64,000 bases of DNA from Iris pallida. Its lineage: Eukaryota; Streptophyta; Magnoliopsida; Asparagales; Iridaceae. A model generated the notes under the pieces. It had not been told where the DNA came from, did not search any database, and saw only the letters and a program-made list of their open reading frames with translations. Numbering within the stretch: the first letter of the stretch is position 1; each line of letters begins with the position of its first letter. A program made the position numbers and the translations under genes. The stretch lies in contig JANAVB010004022.1 of assembly GCA_029216955.1 (NCBI GenBank), positions 1 to 64,000 on the forward strand, given 5' to 3'. Shown here in pieces: positions 33,606-45,937 of the stretch.

Positions 33606-36333
33606 TGTCACGCCCCAGAACCAGAATACCGGAGAGCGGGGGCAGACATAGCCAGCTACGTATATGAAATAGAATCCATCTCGCTATACGGTCACGGCTG
33701 TCTAGATACATGAGGATTTACTACAAGCCAACAGTCTCTTAAGGTCATGAACAAGCCTAATGTCTCAATCACAAGCAATTAAGTAAAGTCACAAGATGTA
33801 TGATCATTAAATATACAACAATAAGGCGTCCCAAATATTATATATTCAGCTGATCATGAAGCTAGTCGTTACAAAATATTAGGACTAGTAAGAGTTTAGT
33901 CATACATGATCAACCCTAGGATCTGTCAATCATGTTACAGCCCGTAGGCAGACAGTAAGTAAGTGCAATCGAGCTAAACAGGTGCTCGTCGGCTAAACGC
34001 CTCAAGAGAATATTTTTACAATAAAGTGGGAGATCAAAAATAAATCCACTCGTTGCCCTGGTTACGTCTAGTCGTCACCATCGGGCTGGAAAGTCGGTAG
34101 ATCCTCTGGAGCTGCTCCGAAATCTGGCCATACAAACCAGCTGGGTCAGATCCCAGAAAGAGCAAGTGCCACAAAGGAGGCTTCACTTAGGAACTAAAAC
34201 CAGCAATAGCACAGAAGATAAAATATAGTAAAACTGGAAAGATATAGCATCCCGAAGATATACGGTAAGATAACCATGGAACCATTCAGATAACCAGGTT
34301 ACAATACTTAAACCAAACAAGGACCAGGATTGTAACCCTTCATCTGAACCGAACTTGGTTTCTTCCATTTATCAGCAAGATAATATAAGAAAATCAGAAC
34401 ATGTAACGATCTATACAGGATCAAGACTAGACTGATTATTCTCAATTCAACAATCACGACCAAGCAATAAGTACGGCTTGATACTTTAACTAGCTAGGGT
34501 TATCACAGGCCTAGTTACTAGCAAGATGCAGTGAGATTATTCCACAGCCACAAGCCCTACAGACCATCCAGGTTATCCAGGTCAAAAATTAGGGGTTGAA
34601 TTCAGGTGGGTACATCGTCCAGGAAACGCATATACCCTTAGGTAGCTTGAAGGGTGCAACACATGACAGTGTGCTGGAAATGTGCCCTACTCGATGGCAG
34701 GCTACATATCCCAAGCGCGCCCAGGTAACAAGATTGCCTGTAGCTGGGAGATCTCTTTATGACTAATGTATTAATCTAGTTATTAGCCTTAGTCCATTTC
34801 AGTAGGTACTCCTGACCGTGGTACTCAGGAGTCCCCTCCTAGACATGATACAAGACAGGACTGGATTATTTGTACAAGCATAATCGTCCACGGTGTCCGG
34901 ATTAATTATACAGGTCATGTCATGTCAGGTAGCCGTCGCAACAGCTTATCAAGATATATCATGCCAGGTTTACTTGTCAGGAGTGCGCCACGACGGGCCA
35001 CTATCATGTCATGCTAGTTCCTTGTCACACCATGTCATGTACAATTGTCATTTCAATCATGTCAATCAAATCGTGATTTATCAAGTTCAGGACAAAAGGC
35101 GTAAGGATATAAAATGGGCGTAAAAATATACAATAAAGGTAAAGGTGTACGCCATAGGAACTCAAGTTATACAAGGGGGTTACAAGACATGGGCAAAATA
35201 ATAATAAAACAACAGCACACAGAGCTATAGGAGAGCCATGCGGCTCATGCATATGCGGCCAGGAATGATCTTATACGGCTGGAAAGAGAACAGCCCATGC
35301 GGCTGAATAGGGTCAGGCGCATGCGACTAAAAGGGAAAGGCTTATGCGGTTGAAGGGTATCAGTCATATGCGGCCAGCGGTAAGGGAGGGGCGTATGCGG
35401 CTCTGCCAGAACATTCCATGCGGCTAGGAAGATTGGCGCTATACGATTACAAGGGGAACAACGCCATGCGGATCACGGGGGAAGGGCTCTCATGCGGCTG
35501 GAACGGACTCGGGTTCATGCGGCCCGCAGAGCAAAGGGCTATACGGCTGAACCGAGTCGAGTCCCATGCGGCCAGGGGATAAGGAATTTTATGCGGCTGG
35601 GAATGAACTTCTCATGCGGCTGAATAGGAATACTTGCCGCATGAACTTGTCATACGGTCAAGTCCAGGCAATAGTGCATGCGGTTGGAACTGACTTGCCG
35701 CATGAATGTTCATGCGGTCAAGTGCTACCATACGGCTCGGGACTGTGCTTCTTCTCCAAATTTTCGAGAAAAAGTACACCATGAAGCCATGGCTCCCAAG
35801 CTGCATAAAACCTTCATCCGGAGTCCAAATATGAACTTCCATAGGTCAAAACGGGGCAGAATGAAATGCTCTACAACATAGAACCATCAAAACTTAGAAA
35901 TAACAATGCTATGTAGATCAAAACCCAAGAATTCTGAAAATACTATAAACTTAGATCTACACAAATTTAACCATGAAAATTGAAAACACCAAGTACTAAA
36001 GAGTATTAGAATCTCGAAAGAAAGAGAATGGAACAATAAAACGGAGTTCCTTCGCGAAGCAAGCTGCACTTGCCTAAGCTCTCTTTCTGGTAGGTGAGGA
36101 GTTAATGGAGGAAAGAAGAAGAGTAATGAAGAGAGAGAAGAAAATGGGGGTTAATAAATGGTAGTGGTGGTGGTTCTCTCCTTGGTTCATAATAAACCAA
36201 GAAAACCGAGCCAAGCCGAACCAACCCAAGGAATAACCAAGCCAAGAAGGAAGCTAAGCAAGGAATCATGCAATACAAGATAAAATACGTACACGTATTC
36301 CAAAAATATGTAATATGAACCACTGGTATTACA
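33606..36333 (-). repeat. Gypsy 5' LTR
   Basis: It runs from TGTCACGCCCC to GGTATTACA on the plus strand and has the same 2728-bp length as the 3' LTR. It has TG..CA termini and ends directly at the TSD copy TCCTT (36334-36338). Confidence 0.93.
35236..35746 (-). repeat. CATGCGGC array inside the Gypsy 5' LTR
   Basis: The same array as in the 3' LTR, with copies differing from their partners mainly by C/T and G/A changes (for example CATGCGGC against CATACGGC), consistent with deamination after insertion. Confidence 0.85.
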
Positions 36334-36338
36334 TCCTT

Positions 36339-36944
36339 GTCCAGTGAGAAAATTGACTTAGCAGAAATTGTTTTCCATTCTCCTCTATCAAATACAACGC
36401 AGGACGTTTGCATATTTCTTCTAAGTCTAACCTGGCCTTGGGATTGTCTTTCGTTTTTCCTTTTACGTCCATCACAGTATTAATTATGTTATCAAACATA
36501 TTCTTCTCAATATGTATGACATCAAGATTATGTCTGATCAGATTGGTACTCCAATATGCCAGATCCCAGAATATGCTCCTCTTTGTCCAGTTATGATCTC
36601 TATCAAATCTATCGTACTTGTACCCAGTTGTAGGATCTTCGATAGCACTTGGAAAATTTCTAACCTCCTCCCATATCGTGGCTTCGTACCACCTTGGCAG
36701 TGGATCACCCTTCTCTACAACGCCGGCACGGAATGCATTCATGTTCCTTCTGAACGGATGATCTTTTGGCAGAAATTGCCGACGATAATCAAAGAAGCAC
36801 GATTTTCCTCCGTGTTTCAAGCGGAAAGCCTTAGTACGGTCCATGCAATACGGACATAAGAGACGGCCATGGCTGCTCTATCCAGATAATATTCCATAGG
36901 CCAAAAAGTCATTGATGGTCCACATAAGGGTTGCCTTCATCTAA
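36339..36944 (-). pseudogene. CACTA tnp2 transposase core, N-terminal remnant
   Basis: The minus-strand frame contains the tnp2 core signatures: MWTINDFLAYGILSG, LLCPYCMDRTKAFRLKHGGK, FFDYRRQFLPKDHPFRRN, IWDLAYW-like FWDLAYWSTNLIRHNLDVIH, and IEKNMFDNIINTVMDVKGK with KARLDLEEICKRP. A TAG at about 36882 replaces the Trp expected after ILSG. The reading frame ends at the Gypsy TSD (36334). Upstream of 36944 the expected transposase N-terminus is missing, and a CA-rich sequence begins. Confidence 0.85.
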
Positions 36945-36959
36945 AAATTCTGCTTCCTG

Positions 36960-37440
36960 AAAATTTTGCTTCCTGATATCTACACACAATTACACTAAAA
37001 CCTGATAACCTATACTACCTACTGCTGCACTGATTTTCCTATACACACACTCATACACATGTATCCAATAAACTGAGAACACATTTACACACACATGTTC
37101 ATGTACTGCTATACACTCATGCACACACTGACCTAAGAACCTAGGTACTGTTTACACATACACTGGTAAACCTGGACTGAAACTAGCTTACAGATTTCCT
37201 ATTCACACACACACACGTGTACACATTACTGCTAACACCCTGTCCACTCATACACACATAAATTTCGGATATCTATACACACACATAGAGTCATTCACTC
37301 ACACATGAACTCAGACATACATTCACACAAAGTTGAGAACACACACTGTCTTTACTGCCACACACACACCACTGTATGCTGCCACACATACACACACACA
37401 TGTGCACACATACACACACACACACACTTGTATATTAAAC
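36960..37440. repeat. Interspersed ACACAC / CATACACAC-rich segment
   Basis: About 480 bp contain more than 25 separated blocks of CACACA, CATACACAC or TACACACAC among non-repeated words such as CTGAGAAC and ACTGCT. It lies where the 5' part of tnp2 should be. It is not a pure microsatellite; the family is unknown. Confidence 0.6.
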
Positions 37441-37934
37441 TTCAAATATTTTAACCCAAATCTGAGCCCGAACCCGAGTATCTTCAACCCTAACCCAACC
37501 CATTAACGGGTTTATCCGATTGGATTCGGGTTTAGCCCGCCCAAGTTGTACCCCTAACTGTGTGTCCGTGTGTGTCCGTGTGTGTGTGTGTCTCTGTGTG
37601 TGTGTGTCTGTGTGTGTGTGTGTGTCCGTGTGTGTGTGTCCGTAGGAGAGGAAGAGGAGGAGGGAGAGGGAGAGGAGTTAGGTTAGGGTTTACCTGAAGA
37701 AGAGGAGGAGGAGCTCGGATTGGGGGAGGAGGAGCTCGAGGAGGAGGATCTCGACGGAAGGGTAGGGGTCACCGGGGGGGGAAGGGGTCGCCGGGGGGGA
37801 GGGAGTCGCCGGGGGGGTAGAGGGTCGCCGGAGGTCGAGGTGGTCGCCGGGGGGGGGGGGGGGGAAGAAAAAGTTTAGAAATTTTAGAAATTTTCGAGTG
37901 AGGGGGAAAAAGGAAATAGAGTGTCCTAAGTAAA
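37441..37934. other. CACTA 5' region with GT and G-rich simple repeats
   Basis: A (GT)n/GTCC tract (37557-37642) is followed by GAGGAGGAG text, then CGCCGGGGGG repeats and a 16-G run (37849-37864). It may be the original 5' untranslated region of the transposon, but no gene start was identified. Confidence 0.4.
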
Positions 37935-38048
37935 AACTTTAGCGACGTCATGAGGAGACGTCGCTAAACGTCGCTATATTTAATAAATTAGCGACGTGTA
38001 GCGACGACATTGCGACGCAGATTCCCATTGCGACGTGTAGCGTCAATT
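37935..38048. repeat. CACTA 5' subterminal repeats, truncated
   Basis: TTTAGCGACGTC, GACGTCGCTAAACGTCGC, ATTAGCGACGTGTAGCGACG and TTGCGACG repeat the subterminal words of 20883-21340, with GTAGCGTCAATTAATAA at the end. No CACTA terminus follows. Confidence 0.75.
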
Positions 38049-39116
<1,068 letters not shown>

Positions 39117-39356
39117 GGGTTAATTGCATTAATTATCCTTATATTTTACACTTATTATACGGACCACCTCTGCTTTAAAACTAATTATACGGACACCCCC
39201 GATAGTTTGTATTTTCTATAGAAACTAATAACACTGACCACCCCCTATGATTAGTAAAATTTATAAAGGAAAGGGGTGGTCAGTGTAATTATTTTTGGAA
39301 TATAGGTAGTCCTCGTAATACTCATGAAACACAGGGAATGTCAGTGTAATTAGCCC
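39117..39356. mobile_element. MITE with GGGYTAATTRCA termini, 9-bp TSD
   Basis: The left end GGGTTAATTGCATTAATTAT and right end (reverse complement) GGGCTAATTACACTGACATT form the terminal inverted repeat. Internal GGTCAGTGTAATTA words repeat. Flanks AAATTAATT and AAATAAATT form a 9-bp duplication with one mismatch, typical of Mutator-like elements. It is related to the MITE at 51329. Confidence 0.7.
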
Positions 39357-39838
39357 AAATAAATTAAACTTAGGGTTTGCTTGGATGTGGGAAAGATGGA
39401 GAGGATTAATAAAGTAGAAGCACTTAAATAGTTGAGGATAGTGATTTGCGTAATATTAAAGTTTATGGTATCAATTTAAAAAACTTTAATAGTTAAAAAT
39501 ATCAAATTAAAATTTAATAGTGATAAATAATAAATATAACTCTGTACGTTTTCAATTGTAATACAATTTGAATTGTATGAATTTTATGATGTATTTAATT
39601 TTTTGAACAAAGTAATTGAATATAATCAAGCTTAATATGGCTGTTACATTACATCACATTACACTACAAAGTAATTGAATAAAAAATAATGGATATTACA
39701 TTTCATCACAATTTTTTATTGCCTAACCAAACATTTACATTAGATTTACAGTGTAATGTTAATTACATTATATTGTCTAACCTTACAAAACGTAACCCAA
39801 ATATGACAAACCAACCTAACTCATATGAGAAACAAACC
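39357..39838. other. Unassigned AT-rich stretch left of the Copia element
   Basis: It contains two AAAGTAATTGAAT words and several ATTACATTACA words between 39590 and 39790, suggestive of an old MITE, but no termini are secure. Confidence 0.3.
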
Positions 39839-40025
39839 TATTGGAGATATTGTTAGATAATCTTGTTATTGGATATATTGTTAGCTATTGTTATTGTTAG
39901 GAAATGTAGTATATATTTTCCATTGTTACTCTATCTTATCTTTAGGATGTTGTTCTTCTCTATAAATCTCAGCCCTTTGAGGCATAATAAACAATGAAGA
40001 AAATTTCAATATTTGTCTCATTTCA
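39839..40025 (+). repeat. Copia 5' LTR
   Basis: It begins TATTGGAGATATTG (TG to TA in the first dinucleotide) and ends TCTCATTTCA. It contains CTCTATAAATCTCAGCC (a TATA box) and an AATAAACAATGAA polyadenylation-like signal. It is about 10 bp longer than the 3' LTR because of a TTTAGGATGTTG segment. Confidence 0.9.
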
Positions 40026-40037
40026 TGGTATTAAAGC
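40026..40037 (+). other. Copia primer-binding site
   Basis: TGGTATTAAAGC directly follows the 5' LTR and matches the tRNA-iMet site TGGTATCAGAGC at ten of twelve positions. Confidence 0.85.
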
Positions 40038-40121
40038 GGGTTTTTAAATCCTAATTTTTTTTCTCCCCGCCGATCTATTCAATCTTCCTTCGTCTAGTTC
40101 ATTCTCTGCTTCTCCTACGTA

Positions 40122-41349
40122 ATGAGTGGATCAAACACAGACAGTCTCAATCCCACCTCACCGTTGAACGTCGCTCGTCAGGCCACGTCCACGCGTCCCC
40201 TCGATCATACATCTCCGTTCTACCTTCATCCTTCGGATCATCCGGACTTGCAAATTTGTCTTGTGATTTTGAAGGGCGATAACTATCAAGAACGGACCAC
40301 TGCCATGAGGAACACTTTCAAGGCTAAGCGGAAGATCAGCTTCATCGATGGACGACTCCTTCAACCGGACATCAACTCTGAAGCTATCGACGATTAGTGG
40401 AGCGTCAACTCAATGCTTAGGATCGTTCAATTCATTGATCCGTCCCTGCGCACTTCGATCTCCTATCCCGAGACGGTTCGTGAATTATGGGAGGATTTGC
40501 GTCAATGATTCTCAGTCGGTAACGAACCAAGAATCTTGCAAATTCTCTCCGACATCGCCAATTGTTGCCAGGACCGACATCGCCAATTGTTGCCAGGAAG
40601 GACAATCTGTTGCAGCCTACTACGGCACCTTGAAGAAATTATGGGATGAGTTGTTGACCTACGTCCCACTTAAAGTCTGCCATTCTGGATACTGCTTTTG
40701 CGATCTCACCACTCAAATTCGTATTGAGTGGGACGAGGAGCGTCTCCACCAGTTTCTATTGGGCCTCGATGACAACTTTGGCACCTTTCGCTCTAGTCTC
40801 ATGGTTCAAGAACCTCTCCCACCTCTCAACAGGGTTTATGCATTTGTAGTTCAAGAAGAGCGTCATAAAACGCTAATGCAGGATCGTGAATCCAAGACGG
40901 ACGTCGTGGCCTTCGCTGTTATATCCAAACCGGTTGCCGTGGCCTTCGCTGCTCAGTCCAAACCAGTTGAGTCTCGCTCTTCTAACAAGCCCTGCCCACA
41001 GTGCACCCATTGTGGTCATCTCGGTCATGACGTGACCAAGTGCTATCGTCTTCACGGATTTCTCGAAGGCTGGGTTCCTCGTTCTTCCGGTCGTGGCTCC
41101 TCAGCGTCGACACCTTCTTCGTCTGACTCCGATGTTGGCCGAAGGCGTGGGCATGGCTCCACTGGTGTCGCTAATGCCGCCCAACAACGGTCCAATAACC
41201 GTTCAGTCGGCTCGTTGACAGCCCAAGACAAGGCTGCGTTTGGTCCGACGCTCGATCAGGAACAGTGGAAAACGATTATGCAGATGTATCAATCCTTGAA
41301 CACTCCTTCGGTCTCCTCCTACGACCCGCCTGGTAAGAATTGTGCGTGA
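40122..41349 (+). pseudogene. Copia gag with CCHC zinc knuckle, frameshifted
   Basis: It starts at the ATG at 40122 (MSGSNTDSLNP). The first frame holds YLHPSDHP and VILKGDNYQ and meets stops at 40395 (TAG) and near 40507 (TGA, where Arg is usual). A 25-bp tandem duplication (40549-40573 and 40574-40598, unit beginning CCGACATCGCC) then shifts the frame. The second frame carries the UBN2/gag block (SVAAYYGTLKKLWDEL, FLLGLDDNFGTFRSSLM) and the knuckle CTHCGHLGHDVTKC (about 41002-41043), then a Ser/Gly-rich linker. Confidence 0.88.
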
Positions 41350-42909
41350 ATTTTAGATATAGAAGCATCTCTCCACATGACCGGAAATCGGGATCTTAAT
41401 CAGGATTTTGTTTCTATCGATCCGTTTACTATCAAGTTGCCTGATAACCATTTAGCTACTGCTGTTCAAGAAGGATCTTTAATTTTTTTGCCATCTGCTA
41501 AGATTGATTATGTTCTATATATTCCTTACCTTGATTGCAATTTTATCTCCTTTGCTCAATTAACGCTCAATTAACTATAAACACTCAATGTGTTGTTACT
41601 TTAACGGATAAATTGTGTGTCATTCAGGAACGTATTTCGAGGACGATGATTGGTGTGGGTGAGAAACGGGGTGGGGTATACTGGCTGCACAATTTCTCTG
41701 CTGCTCGAGCATGTCACACCTCTGCTTCGTCCTTTGTTGTCTCTGCTTTTATCTGGCATCAACGATTGGGTCATCCTTCTTCATCTGCGATGTCATCTTT
41801 ACTTGTTATTCAGCATTCCACTCGCTCTAGTGAACCTTGTGATATTTGTTTTAAGGCTAAGCAAACTCGTGTTTCTTTTCCTATAAGTTATAATAAAGCA
41901 GATAGTTTGTTTTAGCTTATTCATTGTGATATTTGGGGTCCCTATAGCACCCCCTCCTCTTATGGAGCGTCTTATTTCTTGACAATTTTGGATGATTATT
42001 CTAGAGCTACATGGGTTTATTTGATGCCTACTAAGTCTGATGTTCCTGCCTTGATCAAGCAATTTTGTGCAATGGTTCAAACTCAGTTTCAAAAGCAGGT
42101 TCAGCGTTTTAGGTCAAACAACGGAACTGAGTTTCTACGTCTAAAGGACTACTTTGCTGAACACGGTATTCTCTTTGAGACGTCATGCGTGTATATGCCA
42201 CAACAAAATGGACGTGTTGAACGCAAGCATCGTCATCTTCTCAATGTGGCCAGGGCACTACGTTTTCAGGCTTCTCTTCCTCTTCAGTTTTGGGGAGAAT
42301 GCGTTCTTACAACTTGTTACTTGATCAATAGAACTCCTATGCCACTTCTACAGAACAAGACTCCATACCAATTCTTGTTTGGGCATGAATCGGCATATTC
42401 CTATCTCAGGGTGTTTAGTTGCCTATGCTTCGCTTCGTGTCTGCTCCGGTCCAAGGACAAGTTTATTGCTCGTAGTCAGAAGTGCATTTTTTGGGTATCC
42501 AGTTGGTAAGCGCGGTTGGCGATTGTTTGATCTCGAGACCAAAAAGATCTTCTACTCCAGGGATGCCGTATTCTTTGAGGATGTGTTCCCTTATCAGACA
42601 CCATCAGCTCTGGTGTCCCAGCTTGCACCGCCCCCTTATTCGGCGGTATTTGATGTCCTGGACCCGACTTCCATCGTCAAGGAGAACAGCAACCCATCTC
42701 GGTCGGCCTCGCCAGCGCGCGGCCTCGATCACTCGCCTCCAGTCGACAGGGGAGCGAACCCGTGGCAGAAGTCCGACGCAACACCAGGTCTCGGCAGCCC
42801 TCTGTCTCGCTTTGTAACTATGTCTGCAGTACAATTCTTCACGACCCCCACCCCCCTCCAGGATCTCCCCTCATACCGTCACCGGCCTCAGGTAAGCCCT
42901 AACCCATAG
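41350..42909 (+). pseudogene. Copia protease and integrase region, broken
   Basis: The protease catalytic block reads LDIEASLHMTGN where LDSGASxHMTGN is usual, so the DSGA triad is lost. GAG-pre-integrase follows, with the HHCC finger WHQRLGHP...CDICFKAKQ (about 41752-41865). The integrase core has CDIWGPYSTPSSYGASYF, LDDYSRATWVYLM, then FRSNNGTEFL, where the second catalytic Asp is Asn, and PQQNGRVERKHRHLLNVAR with the Glu retained. A frameshift near 42500 moves to the frame carrying GKRGWRLFDLETKKIFYSRD and a Pro/Ser-rich linker. Loss of the protease triad and an integrase Asp shows long inactivity. Confidence 0.9.
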
Positions 42910-43031
42910 CTGCATATGTTTCTTGTACTCGATTCTCTAACCATCACACCAAGTTTTTAGTCGTTGTAACCGCAGGGCACGAATAGTCGCATTTTTCGGA
43001 GACCGTTAGGCATGCTCACTGGCGTACTGCA

Positions 43032-44534
43032 ATGCAGAGTGAGTTAGATGCCCTTGACAGAAATGAAACATGGGAGCTGACATCATTGCCTGCAGGCAAG
43101 AAGGCTATTGGGTACAAGTGGGTTTATCATATCAAGTACAAATCTAATGGAGATATTGAGTGCTACAAAGCTTGTCTTGTCGTTTTAGGCAACAAGCAGG
43201 TTGAAGGCATTGATTTCAATGAGACCTTTGCTCTAGTTGCGAAGATGGTCACTATTAGGGTCTTTCTCTCTGTAGCTGCCATACGTGGATGGGAGATACA
43301 TCAAATGGATGTTCATAATGCCTTCCTCCATGGGGACTTTGATGAAGTTGTTTACATGACACCCCCTCCCCCCCCCCCCCCCCCCCGGGGGGTGTTACTC
43401 ACAGGCTTCTCCAGGGCAAGTCTGTCGTCTACAGAAATCACTCTATGGCCTAAGACAAGCTCCTAGGAATTGGTTCTCGAATCTTGCTGCTGCGCTTCGT
43501 CAATTCGACTTTCTACAGAGCTATGCTGATTATTCTTTATTCACACTGCAGCGGCACGGTGATGTTCTTCACGTGCTCGTCTATGTGGATGATTTGATTA
43601 TTGCGGGTAACAATCCTTTTGCTATATCATCTTTCAAGAATTACTTGAGTACTTGTTTCCATATGAAGGATCTTGGTCTTCTCAAGTACTTTTTTGGTCT
43701 AGAGATTGCTCGTAACTCATCAGGCATTTTTGTGTCAACGAAAATATGCCCTCGAGATTATTGCTGAAGCTGGTCTACTGAGTTCCAAGCACTGATTCGC
43801 CTATGGACCCTAATCACCAGTTTGCAGCCGCCTCTTGTCCGAATTTTTCACGCCCCGAGAGCTATCATCGTCTTATTGGGCGACTCATCTACCTCACCAT
43901 CACGAGACCGAAGTTGAGTTTCGTTGTTCATACCTTGTCTCAGTTTATGCAACAGCCAAAGGAGGAACACTGGATAGCAGCTTTACGTGTTCTTCGGTAT
44001 TTAAAGGGGCATCTGGGTCACGGTTTGCATCTCTCAAGTGCAAGCAGTCTCACCCTTACGGCCTACTATGATTCAGACTGGGCCGCCTGCCCTCGCACTC
44101 GCCGATCTGTGACTAGTTATTTTATTACTCTTGAGCTCTCACCTGTCTCTTGGAAGACCAAGAAGCAACCCATTGTATCTCGATCCTCTGCAGAAGCCGA
44201 ATACAGGTCTATGGTCAGCGCGTGTTGTGAGATCTTATGGCTTCGATCGCTCCTACAGTCGCTTGGCGTCTTGCATTCTACTCCGGTTAGGCTCTTTTGT
44301 GATAGTCAGGCTGCTCTTCACATCGCTGCAAATCCTGTCTTTCATGAGCGCACCAAACATATTGAGATCGACTGTCACTTGGTTCGTGACTTAGCTCTTG
44401 CAGGCACAGTTGCCACTTCTCATCTTCCCTCTGCGGAGCAACCAGCAGACAAGTTCACCAAGGCGTTGGGTCCTCAACCGTTTATTCATCTTCTTCCCAA
44501 GTTGGACATTCTTGACCTCCATACTCCAACTTGA
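43032..44534 (+). pseudogene. Copia reverse transcriptase and RNase H, broken
   Basis: RVT_2 begins at NETWELTSLPAGKKAIGYKW, continues through KMVTIRVFLSVAA and IHQMDVHNAFLHGD and runs into a C19 tract (43368-43386) that shifts frame. ECYKACLVV carries Cys where Arg is usual at two sites (CGT to TGT). The catalytic YVDDLIIAG lies at about 43579. A second frameshift near 43760-43800 precedes RNase H: IGRLIYLTITRP, HWIAALRVLRYLKG, YYDSDWAACPRTRRS and VSRSSAEAEYRSM, then ERTKHIEIDCHLVRD and ADKFTKALG. The last in-frame codons lie just before the PPT. Confidence 0.9.
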
Positions 44535-44541
44535 GGGGTAG
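44529..44541 (+). other. Copia polypurine tract
   Basis: TTGAGGGGTAGTG immediately precedes the 3' LTR, the usual position and composition for a Copia PPT. Confidence 0.8.
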
Positions 44542-44718
44542 TGTTGGAGATATTGTGAGAGAATCTTTTTATTGGAGATATTGTTAGCTATTGTTATTGT
44601 TAGGATATGTATTATATCTTTTCCATTGTTACTCTATGTTATCTATTCTTCTCTATAAATCTCAGCCCTTTGGGGCATAATAAACACAGAATAAAATTCC
44701 AATATTTGTCTCATTTCA
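44542..44718 (+). repeat. Copia 3' LTR
   Basis: It runs from TGTTGGAGATATTG to TCTCATTTCA, with CTCTATAAATCTCAGCC and AATAAACACAG. It is followed by the TSD AAACC. Confidence 0.93.
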
Positions 44719-44723
44719 AAACC

Positions 44724-45937
44724 GAACTCAACTGACTCTTGTGGTCGGTGAGCGAGGAGAACCTAATTGACTACGTGAGCAGACACGCAGACACGGACAC
44801 AGGATCGAACCGCAGGAGAGAGATGGGTGTATGTGCAAAAAAAATGAAGACAGTGGCCCAAATGACATGCAAGGCAGCATGCACAAAGTACCAAATGTTA
44901 CGTCGGACATCTAAAAAAATTGACCAACAAAATTTATTTTTAATATTATTTAATCATCGAGTGTAGACTAGACAGTAATGCGGTGAGGTATAACAGACCC
45001 TGAATTTGAACTGATCTTAGAAAATAAAATCCTTTAAAAACAATTATTTACTTTCTGCCGGTTTCCCTTCACACCAAACTTATAGTTACTATAGTTATCT
45101 ATGTTGTACATTCAAACTATCATATTTTCACATAAGCCTCCAAAATTTTATTAAAATATTTCAAATTGTTAATTGTTACTGATTGAGTTGGGTCCCACGG
45201 GTGACTTTAACTGTATATATGATTCCACTGTCCAGTGTTCTATTATAAGCTTGTGGCAAAAGAACTACGTAATATTTTTCCAAGTTTGACCACATCACAT
45301 TTTCTATCTACACCCTGTTCACCAGACTCGCCCACCAGAAAGCATAATATGGGCTCTATTTTTTCGTGTCAATCGAGTCAAAACGGTTTCTTGTAAGCGT
45401 TTTCAAGCACAAACATGAAAAATAATAAAAAGCAGCAGTCTTGAAACTTAGGTAAGCTGTACATAAACATAAGTCTCCCTTTGCAACCAATTCTTTCATT
45501 TCACACTTCACAGCATCTCAGAAACGTTGCATATATCAAATAAGGAAACAAATCAACATGATATTTGATCAAATTGACCAGGGCATTTCAAGCTGGAACA
45601 GGTTCATAAGCTGCCAGCAATGATCGGTTGCAAAAGCCTTTCTTGTGGCACCTCAGAAGTACATAGAAATAGATTCCATAAACTACAGCGTCATCCACTG
45701 AGTGACCATGTATGAAAAATAAGCAAGCCTACTATATCAACAATAGCGAACAACCTGTAGATAAGTGTACAACTTAACAAAAAAAAAAGTAGGTATACAC
45801 TACCAGAATAGAATCAAAAAAACCAATATGGCTAATATCCTGTCAAAACTGAATCCAAGTAAAGAATTAAATATAGAAATCCATGTTTAAAGTCTAAGCA
45901 ATGGAATCTTCATATATGTCTAATCTCTGATACTTAA
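44724..45937. other. Unassigned stretch; start of the duplicated hairpin-cluster region
   Basis: No coding region is supported. 45638-45745 (TTTCTTGTGGCA, then CCATAAACTACAGC and CATGTATGAAAA) matches 47651-47770 in the same order, an old direct duplication linked to the cluster that follows. Confidence 0.45.

Larger units (their letters stand above)
25874..36333 (-). mobile_element. Complete Ty3/Gypsy chromovirus (Tekay/Del type)
   Basis: A full-length element on the minus strand with two 2728-bp LTRs (3' LTR 25874-28601; 5' LTR 33606-36333), 5-bp TSD TCCTT, a degenerate PBS and a purine-rich PPT. Coding order is gag, protease, RT, RNase H, integrase and a C-terminal chromodomain-like block, which identifies a chromovirus; the large LTRs fit the Tekay/Del group. 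In the first ~120 bp the LTRs differ at about six sites, all transitions, so the insertion is not very recent. The coding frame is broken by TAG stops and one homopolymer frameshift. Confidence 0.93.
20883..38048 (-). mobile_element. CACTA (En/Spm) element, split by a Gypsy insertion; right TIR missing
   Basis: The left terminus CACTACTAAAATAAGG at 20883 is a canonical CACTA end. It is followed by a dense subterminal array of TTAGCGACGTC and its complement GACGTCGCTAA to about 21330. The same subterminal words reappear at 37935-38045, marking the other end, but no inverted CACTA terminus (TTTTAGTAGTG) follows, so that end is truncated. On the minus strand it encodes a tnp2 transposase (36944-36339 and 25873 to about 24170) and a second, Transposase_24-like gene (24005-22072). 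Without the inserted Gypsy element it would span ~6.7 kb, short for an autonomous CACTA element, matching the missing N-terminus of tnp2. Confidence 0.85.
39839..44718 (+). mobile_element. Complete Ty1/Copia element, short LTRs, inactive
   Basis: 5' LTR 39839-40025 (187 bp) and 3' LTR 44542-44718 (177 bp) are flanked by the 5-bp TSD AAACC (39834-39838 and 44719-44723). Order: PBS, gag with CCHC, protease, integrase, RT, RNase H and PPT, which is the Copia order. The short LTRs and 4.9-kb size fit an Ale/Retrofit-like lineage, though that is inference. Multiple frameshifts, stops and catalytic-residue changes make it dead. Confidence 0.93.
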
